From the NCBI GenBank assembly GCA_020426085.1, contig JAGQQP010000342.1:1-5132 (forward strand): 5,132 nt of DNA, written 5' to 3'. The translations under genes and the position numbers were made by a program. The notes beneath the pieces are model-generated. The model was not told the origin of the DNA, did no database searches, and saw nothing but the letters and a program-made list of their open reading frames with translations. Source of the DNA: Planctomycetaceae bacterium. GTDB lineage: Bacteria > Planctomycetota > Planctomycetia > Planctomycetales > Planctomycetaceae. Below, piece after piece: positions 1-5,132 of the stretch (the first letter of the stretch is position 1; every line of letters starts with the position of its first letter).

Positions 1-3000
1 GTCTTGCTGTTCCTGTTCTGCGCGGGAGGTACGTGTGACTCCCTTTATGCCCAGTCAACTCAACCGGAAATTAGCAGTCAACAGCCGGGTAACGAGCGAA
101 AGAGCGAAGCACCCCTGATTCCAGACAGGATGACTCAACCTCCGGTAAGCGGTAACGTCGTTGTTCCCCAGCCGACCGACGGCGAATTCAAACAGAACAT
201 CAACGGTACTGCGAAGCAGGATGTTTATATTAAAGGGGAAGATGGCCAGTATTTTCCTCTTCCCAATCTCAGCCTGGATCAGATTCTGGAGTATCTCAAG
301 CAGAAACAGGATACCCAGGTCGAACGCTCGCCCGCTTATGCTGTTTCTTCCATTTCACTCGATGGCACGATCAAAGAGGACCGTGCTGTTCTCGATGTGC
401 GGATCGTGGTGTTGATCAATGAGGAAAAACAGTGGATCCGGGTCCCCATCAAACTGAATGAATCGATCTTTCTCAAAACCAGTTATAAGGGGGAGGGGGA
501 ATCGAGCCCGGGAGGCTTTAATCGAACGGAAGGTTATCTCTGGTGGTTTCAGGGAAAAGGCACACACGAACTGAATCTGACCGTGAGCGTCTCACTGAAG
601 CAGCAACTCCCTTCCCGACGTCTGCAACTCGTACTGCCCCAGACGGCAGTCAGTAATTTAAAGCTGACGATCCCGCTGCCTCAGGTCAGCCTGGAAGTAC
701 CGACCGGTGTGGCGGTTTCGAAAAAAGCAATCTCAAACGATCAGAGTCTGGTCGAGATGTTCGGGCTGGGTGATCAGCTGGATCTTTCCTGGCAGCCCAT
801 TCCCGACGAGAAAAAAGTCGAAACGGTTCTGCAGGCAGAGACTCGGCTGACGACCGATTTTACATCCGACTCTGTACTGCTCAATGCATCACAATCGATC
901 AAAGCGTTAACGGGCAGCTTTCAGACCGTGCAGGTTAAGTTACCTCAGTCATTCCGGCTGCTGGATGTGAAGTGTGAAGGTTACAAGAGTCATCAGCTGC
1001 TCAAGGATAACATCGTCGATGTTTCATTGATCGAGCCGACGGTCGGCCCGATCGAACTGCAGTGGACACTGGAGCGGGATTTTCCCGAAGAGAAGGGCGA
1101 ATTTCTGATTGACGGATTTGAAGTCAGTCGCGCCAAGCGTCAGACCGGATTGATTGATATCCAGACTCTGGACGGCTATCGCATTTTCCGTACGGAAGGT
1201 CAGAATCGATCTGTCTATCAGATTAAAGCAAACCAGAAAGATCTGGACAGTTCCTATCGCTTTCTGAACCAGCCATTTCAGCTTCCTTTAAATATCGAAC
1301 GCGTCAAACCCTATTTTTCAGCACGGCCATTTTATCTGGTGCAGATGTTTGGCAACCGGGCCGAACTGGAAGCACGCGTGCAGATCAATGTCTTTCAGGG
1401 GGCCCTGGATCGGGTGACTCTGAACTGGCAGGATCGAGTTAAAGAGGGGTGGGAACTGGAACTCATGCAGGAACCATCGTTGACGGAAGCGATTGAGATA
1501 GATCCCTCGCAGCCGGGACGCATCAACATCAACCTGTTGAAGCGATCCAAGGGTGAGTTTGAAATTACATTCCGCGCGCGTCGTCCCGTCATTGCGGATC
1601 AGGAGCCGTTCAACTTTACTCTGCCGGAAATCAAAGCACCCAGCCTGTCTCCGACCTCACTGGTCCTCGTAAATGATACCAACGTCGTGACGGATCTGAC
1701 TCCTTCCCCGAAAACCCAGGTGCTCACGACTCCGGTTGCGCAAGGAGGTCAGTTTACACTACCCGTCGAAGTCATGAACCTGCGCAAAAGTGAATATCAG
1801 ATTCAACCGGGGGCCAACGAGTTTTCGGCTGTCGTTTCGATTCACAATCAGGAGATTACGGCCACCAGTTCTGCACTGCTGGAAATCGAAAGTGCGGAGA
1901 TGCGGGTGGAACAGGACATCCAGTATCTGATTGAATATGAACCACTGTCTGAAATCAGATTACGCGTGCCCCTGGCATTAAAAAATCGAGTCAATTTCTA
2001 TCTGGATAATGAGCAGAATCCGCTGGTACCTACCTGGACTTCTGATGAAACCGATCCCGTGCAAAATGCCCGGCTCTCTTTACGCAGCAAAAAACTGGGG
2101 CCGGTGAAAATAACAGCGGTCTATTTATTACCGCAAAAATCTCCCAATGAACTCCACGTACCACTGATTCGTTCCGACGACGTTCCGTTTTCCGAAAGCC
2201 AGTTTGAACTCTCTCTGATGGATGACGAAGATGCCCAGTATCTGGAGATTGAAAGTCTGGATGCCGCCTGGCAGCAGCAGCTGGCGATGAATAATAATGC
2301 CTTCTGGAGAGCCGTCGACCCGAAAGCAGATATCAGCCTCAAACTGAATAAAAATGAATCCGGTTCCATGTTTGCCTATTCGATCAGTCAGGCCTGGATA
2401 CAGTGCAGCCTGGATTTGACAGGTTCCTACCAGGCGCGGGCACAATATGAATTCCCGGTTTCACCCAGAACGTTAACCTTCCGTATGCCGGAAGATGCTG
2501 CGATCAAGATCGATGACATCTGGTGGAATGACCAGCGTGTGACCGGCAGTCTGCAGCAGGGGAAGGCGCAGGAGTATCAGCTCATCCTCCCTGCTCCCAA
2601 AGAAAAAGAAAATGATCAGAATATCCTCACCATCGACTACGGTTCCACAAAACATCAGCGCGATTCGCAGTTTCAGCCAATGACGGTAGCAGCTGCCGAA
2701 TTTGCGGACAATCTGTGGATTGAAAAGACGATGTGGAAAATCAGCCTGCCGAACAATCAGCATTTGTTTACGATTCCGGTCGGATACACTCCTCAATTTC
2801 GTTGGGAAAATCAGGGTGTGTTCTGGTCTCGACAGTTTTATGGTCAGGACGAATTACCGGTGGCACTCAAGAATTCGCCTCCGCAGTCCGACGAATTTCT
2901 GGGCATAAACGACTACCAGTTCTATCGTCTGGGACCGGCGACGACGATGCAGTTTCAGGCGTTGTCACGTTCCATGATTGTATTCATCGGGGCAGGAACG

Positions 3001-3369
3001 GCATTACTGCTGGGCTTCATTTTAATGAGTATCTCGGCACTCCGCAGTGCGCTGGTTCTGCTGCTGATGGTGACTGCCGTCTCGGCTGTCGCGCTCTGGT
3101 ACACCGCTCCCGTAGAAGTCCTGCTGCAACCTGCTGTATTTGGATTACTGCTGGCTGTTGTGGCAGCGATGATTAATGGAACATCCAGGAAGCGTCGCGA
3201 ATCGAAACTGTTGACGATGTCTGCACCCAGTGATTTTATTCCGCCACCGTCAATTGCAGAACGAATTCGACCTTCGGAAGTCGACCCTGAAGATATCACC
3301 GCAGTCCGGCCCGGTTCTGAAGTGGTTGAAAAACCCGTCTCGTCGTCAGAAGCCGGGGCGAATCGATGA
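1..3369 (+). CDS. Large exported membrane-anchored beta-rich protein, 5'-truncated, function unknown
   Basis: Frame 1 is open from the left edge to TGA at 3367-3369. I count residues from the TTG at position 4, but that codon lies inside the hydrophobic core of a signal peptide, so the true start is probably upstream. The visible core ends in LYA|Q, a plausible signal peptidase I site after residue 16. Residues 17-70 are a Gln/Pro/Ser-rich, probably disordered linker. FPLP at 84-87 leads into a short Leu/Lys helix. Residues about 110-960 are mostly alternating hydrophobic/polar strands, suggesting several beta-sandwich-like modules. Residues about 991-1057 form three membrane helices, followed by a basic RKRR (1062-1065) and a Pro/Ser/Glu-rich tail, which fits an outside ectodomain and a cytoplasmic C-terminus. 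The mature part has only two cysteines (324 and 801). No enzyme motif was seen. It overlaps the next gene by 4 nt and resembles it along the first ~530 residues. The gene is certain; the planctomycete-type envelope protein assignment is inference. Confidence 0.95.
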   Translation, partial: VLLFLFCAGGTCDSLYAQSTQPEISSQQPGNERKSEAPLIPDRMTQPPVSGNVVVPQPTDGEFKQNINGTAKQDVYIKGEDGQYFPLPNLSLDQILEYLKQKQDTQVERSPAYAVSSISLDGTIKEDRAVLDVRIVVLINEEKQWIRVPIKLNESIFLKTSYKGEGESSPGGFNRTEGYLWWFQGKGTHELNLTVSVSLKQQLPSRRLQLVLPQTAVSNLKLTIPLPQVSLEVPTGVAVSKKAISNDQSLVEMFGLGDQLDLSWQPIPDEKKVETVLQAETRLTTDFTSDSVLLNASQSIKALTGSFQTVQVKLPQSFRLLDVKCEGYKSHQLLKDNIVDVSLIEPTVGPIELQWTLERDFPEEKGEFLIDGFEVSRAKRQTGLIDIQTLDGYRIFRTEGQNRSVYQIKANQKDLDSSYRFLNQPFQLPLNIERVKPYFSARPFYLVQMFGNRAELEARVQINVFQGALDRVTLNWQDRVKEGWELELMQEPSLTEAIEIDPSQPGRININLLKRSKGEFEITFRARRPVIADQEPFNFTLPEIKAPSLSPTSLVLVNDTNVVTDLTPSPKTQVLTTPVAQGGQFTLPVEVMNLRKSEYQIQPGANEFSAVVSIHNQEITATSSALLEIESAEMRVEQDIQYLIEYEPLSEIRLRVPLALKNRVNFYLDNEQNPLVPTWTSDETDPVQNARLSLRSKKLGPVKITAVYLLPQKSPNELHVPLIRSDDVPFSESQFELSLMDDEDAQYLEIESLDAAWQQQLAMNNNAFWRAVDPKADISLKLNKNESGSMFAYSISQAWIQCSLDLTGSYQARAQYEFPVSPRTLTFRMPEDAAIKIDDIWWNDQRVTGSLQQGKAQEYQLILPAPKEKENDQNILTIDYGSTKHQRDSQFQPMTVAAAEFADNLWIEKTMWKISLPNNQHLFTIPVGYTPQFRWENQGVFWSRQFYGQDELPVALKNSPPQSDEFLGINDYQFYRLGPATTMQFQALSRSMIVFIGAGTALLLGFILMSISALRSALVLLLMVTAVSAVALWYTAPVEVLLQPAVFGLLLAVVAAMINGTSRKRRESKLLTMSAPSDFIPPPSIAERIRPSEVDPEDITAVRPGSEVVEKPVSSSEAGANR
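2974..3174 (+). other. Three-helix C-terminal membrane anchor of first protein
   Basis: Residues about 991-1011, 1015-1034 and 1038-1057 are three long hydrophobic stretches. The loop between helices 1 and 2 is short and carries Arg1014; the loop between helices 2 and 3 has no positive charge; RKRR follows helix 3. By the positive-inside rule this places the large N-terminal part outside the cytoplasmic membrane and the last ~60 residues inside. A conspicuous YRLGP motif (974-978) lies just before the first helix. Confidence 0.8.
3355..3360 (+). promoter_or_regulatory. Weak G-rich candidate ribosome binding site for second gene
   Basis: The bases GGGGCG end 5 nt before the ATG at 3366 and lie inside the upstream coding sequence. 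They are a poor match to AGGAGG. With the ATGA overlap this suggests initiation depends mainly on coupling to the upstream gene, though a weak Shine-Dalgarno contact is possible. Confidence 0.3.
3366..3369 (+). promoter_or_regulatory. ATGA stop/start overlap (translational coupling)
   Basis: The ATG of the downstream gene (3366-3368) overlaps the TGA of the upstream gene (3367-3369). This is directly visible, and such overlaps commonly allow terminating ribosomes to reinitiate. It implies one transcript and coupled synthesis of the two proteins. Confidence 0.85.
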
Positions 3370-3470
3370 AGGGGAAACGACGCATAAGCTGTTTCCGTAA
3401 TGCCCTGGTCTGCGGAATCTGCATCTCCTGGCTCTGCAGTCTGCTCCAGCCAGCGGTAGTTTCAGCTGCA
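3366..3470 (+). other. Sec signal peptide of second protein (residues 1-35)
   Basis: The segment has n-region MKGKRR, a further Arg at 11, a hydrophobic core over residues 13-27 and a small-residue cleavage region VVSAA|D at 31-36. Cleavage could fall after Ala34 or Ala35. The peptide carries four cysteines (9, 16, 19, 24), but none is preceded by a proper lipobox, so a lipoprotein is unlikely. There is no twin-arginine motif of the S/T-RRxFLK type. Confidence 0.85.
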
Positions 3471-5132
3471 GACAATCCGGTCTGGGAACTGTCACCCACG
3501 CTGCGAATCGAAGAAACCAGTGTTTCCGGCAGTGATACTTCCAGCTGGCCTGAAGGAAACTGGTTTCCCGTTCCACTGAAAAAGTATCAGCTTCTGAAAA
3601 AGGCGGCGCTACTCAAGAAAAACACGCCACCCAATTCCTGGATCCAGGAAGCAACCTATTCTGCTACGCTCATGGGGGACCAGCTGGTTGACGGAGAGCT
3701 GAAGTATGTCATGCACTGCTCCCGTAATGAGCCTGGTTTTATCGACCTTTCCAAATTGAATCTGGCAGTACACGAATTGAAATGGGGGAACCAGGATGCT
3801 GTCTGGGGGCTGGCTCCCGATCAGAAATCTCTTCTGCTGGTTGATCATTTCGGGGAAGCACTCACTGGAAAATGGAGTCTCAAAGGACGTCAGCTTCCCC
3901 AAAGAACGGAATTTGCATTTCAGTTACCAGAGACCGTCGTCTCTCGCGTCGAGCTGAAACTGCCACGAGGAATGTTTTTAACAACATCGGTCGGCTATGT
4001 GACAGGTCCCCGTCAGACCAAAGATTCGAAATACGATCTCTGGCAGGTCGAATTGGGCGGACAGTCTCAGTTTCAGGCAATTATTCACCAGGCAGAAAAA
4101 CTCAAAAACAGGCCGACTCAAATTCTCTATCACCAGTTTGCCCAGGCAGGGATTCGTGAAGACGGGTTACGCCTGAGGGAAGATTTCCAGATTGAGGTGC
4201 TCAATACACCCGTCCAGAAACTGGTGTTTTCCGCTCCAGCTGAATACGACATTTACTCAGTGACACTGGGGAATGACCTGGCGCTTCCTTTTGAAATCGT
4301 GAAGTCCAAAGATAAAACGCTAATGACCGTCGATTTGATCGATCCACTGATCGGCATCGGACGTCCCTTGTCCATTCGTGCGCTGGCGTCACCATCGCTG
4401 GATTCGGCGATCACAATTCCCAGACTCAAATTGCAGCAGGCACACTTTCTCGGTGGTACGATACATCTCGATATTACTTCACCACTGGAGACGCATGCGA
4501 TCAGTTTCACGGACTTAAGACAGACGGGCGTGCTGATTCAGGAAGAGCAGGGGGAAGCCTATGACTTCAAGCAGTATGCCCCCGATGCCAGGCTGGTCTA
4601 TCGTCTGGCATTGCCGGACTTGAATCTCTCTGCACGCGTTCACAGTCTGATACAGGTGGAAGAGAAAGCCTGGAAACTGACATCACGGATTCACTGGTCG
4701 TCTGCGGCAGGTTCGACGTACCGGCTGGAATCGATGATTCCTTCAGGCTGGGAAATTACACAGGTCAGCAGTCCGGCGGAGACACAGTCCGCTGCCATTT
4801 TATGGGATGTTGAACAAACTGATAAACAGCAGAAATTGAGCATTCGCTTACCCGTCTCTGTTTCTCCCGAAGCTCCTTTTACTCTGGAAATCCAGGCGCG
4901 CCGACTGGTGCCGGTATCCAATCGGCAGATTGAACTTTCGGGTATCAGGCCACTGGGGTGCAGCAGTGTTGATCGAATTCTGGAACTGTCGGCACCGAAG
5001 CAGTTGGCTCTGCAGTTTGATCCTGATAAAGAAGTCGAAGATCTGACTGCCAGCGAATTACCAAAAAACTGGAAGTTTCCTGCAAGCGTACAGGAAAACT
5101 CCCGGTTCTATCATCTCTCTCCCTACTCTGGA
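3366..5132 (+). CDS. Second large exported beta-rich protein, paralogue of upstream gene, 3'-truncated
   Basis: An uninterrupted frame of 589 codons starts at ATG 3366 and continues past the right edge, so the C-terminus is missing. The start is well supported: it overlaps the upstream stop as ATGA and opens a classical Sec signal peptide with basic n-region MKGKRR, hydrophobic core 13-27 and an Ala-type cleavage site near VSAA (32-35). No lipobox is present. The mature part shows FPVP at 67-70 followed by a Leu/Lys-rich helix, then a beta-strand-rich region with LPETVVS (187-193), SAR (422-424), GWE (461-463) and EIQARR (508-513). These match the upstream protein in order and approximate spacing, so the two are probably diverged paralogues. 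By analogy the missing part may add more beta modules and a membrane anchor, but this cannot be seen. Visible cysteines in the mature part are at 118 and 532. No catalytic motif was recognised and the function is unknown. Likely location is periplasm or cell surface. Confidence 0.93.
   Translation, partial: MKGKRRISCFRNALVCGICISWLCSLLQPAVVSAADNPVWELSPTLRIEETSVSGSDTSSWPEGNWFPVPLKKYQLLKKAALLKKNTPPNSWIQEATYSATLMGDQLVDGELKYVMHCSRNEPGFIDLSKLNLAVHELKWGNQDAVWGLAPDQKSLLLVDHFGEALTGKWSLKGRQLPQRTEFAFQLPETVVSRVELKLPRGMFLTTSVGYVTGPRQTKDSKYDLWQVELGGQSQFQAIIHQAEKLKNRPTQILYHQFAQAGIREDGLRLREDFQIEVLNTPVQKLVFSAPAEYDIYSVTLGNDLALPFEIVKSKDKTLMTVDLIDPLIGIGRPLSIRALASPSLDSAITIPRLKLQQAHFLGGTIHLDITSPLETHAISFTDLRQTGVLIQEEQGEAYDFKQYAPDARLVYRLALPDLNLSARVHSLIQVEEKAWKLTSRIHWSSAAGSTYRLESMIPSGWEITQVSSPAETQSAAILWDVEQTDKQQKLSIRLPVSVSPEAPFTLEIQARRLVPVSNRQIELSGIRPLGCSSVDRILELSAPKQLALQFDPDKEVEDLTASELPKNWKFPASVQENSRFYHLSPYSG

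Noticed and set aside
4..6. TTG as the true start of the first gene
   Set aside because: The frame is already open at position 1 and the TTG falls within the hydrophobic core of a signal peptide with no basic n-region or ribosome site visible. The real start is most likely upstream of the window.
2128..2445. 105-codon - strand frame antisense to the first gene
   Set aside because: It is fully antisense to a coherent coding sequence, has no recognisable domain or start signal, and overlaps other antisense frames. It is a shadow.
2733..3176. 147-codon + strand frame within the first gene
   Set aside because: It lies wholly inside the strongly supported frame encoding the membrane anchor. Its translation is Gly/Arg/Cys-rich with no coherent domain, and it has no upstream ribosome site.
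2955..3299. 114-codon - strand frame opposite the membrane-helix region
   Set aside because: Its Ser/Thr/Ala-rich low-complexity translation is what the reverse complement of hydrophobic-helix codons gives.
3366..3440. Lipoprotein signal in the second protein, suggested by its cysteine-rich leader
   Set aside because: None of Cys9, 16, 19 or 24 is preceded by the [LVI][ASTVI][GAS] pattern, while a good signal peptidase I site follows at residues 32-35.
3872..4159. 95-codon + strand frame inside the second gene
   Set aside because: It is out of frame with the 589-codon open frame, which carries the signal peptide and the paralogue motifs. It has no support of its own.

Overview
The window is coding from edge to edge on the + strand. 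It holds two very large exported proteins, both truncated by the window: the first lacks its extreme N-terminus and the second lacks its C-terminal part. Their reading frames overlap by 4 nt (ATGA). There is no intergenic stretch, and I see no RNA gene, mobile element, CRISPR array or terminator. The second gene runs off the right edge without a stop codon, yet it is clearly a real gene: it has 589 open codons, a classical signal peptide and resemblance to its neighbour.

Organism: base composition is close to balanced. Huge, Gln-rich, secreted beta-type 'hypothetical' proteins with a multi-helix C-terminal anchor, in a tight operon, suggest a planctomycete, possibly of the Gimesia/Rubinisphaera type. 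This is inferred from protein style and not from a marker gene.

Layout: positions 1-3369 encode a protein of at least 1122 residues. It has the end of a signal peptide, a disordered linker, about 900 residues of beta-rich extracytoplasmic modules, three C-terminal membrane helices and a basic, Pro-rich tail that is probably cytoplasmic. Positions 3366-5132 encode the first 589 residues of a second exported protein. Its motifs occur in the same order and at similar spacing as in the first half of protein 1: FP[LV]P followed by a short helix, then LP[QE]TxVS...P, SAR, GWE and an ARR motif.

Interpretation: this looks like a tandem pair of diverged paralogues, translationally coupled, made together and sent to the cell envelope. 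They could act as partners in a surface or periplasmic assembly. No catalytic motif was recognised, so no biochemical function is assigned.
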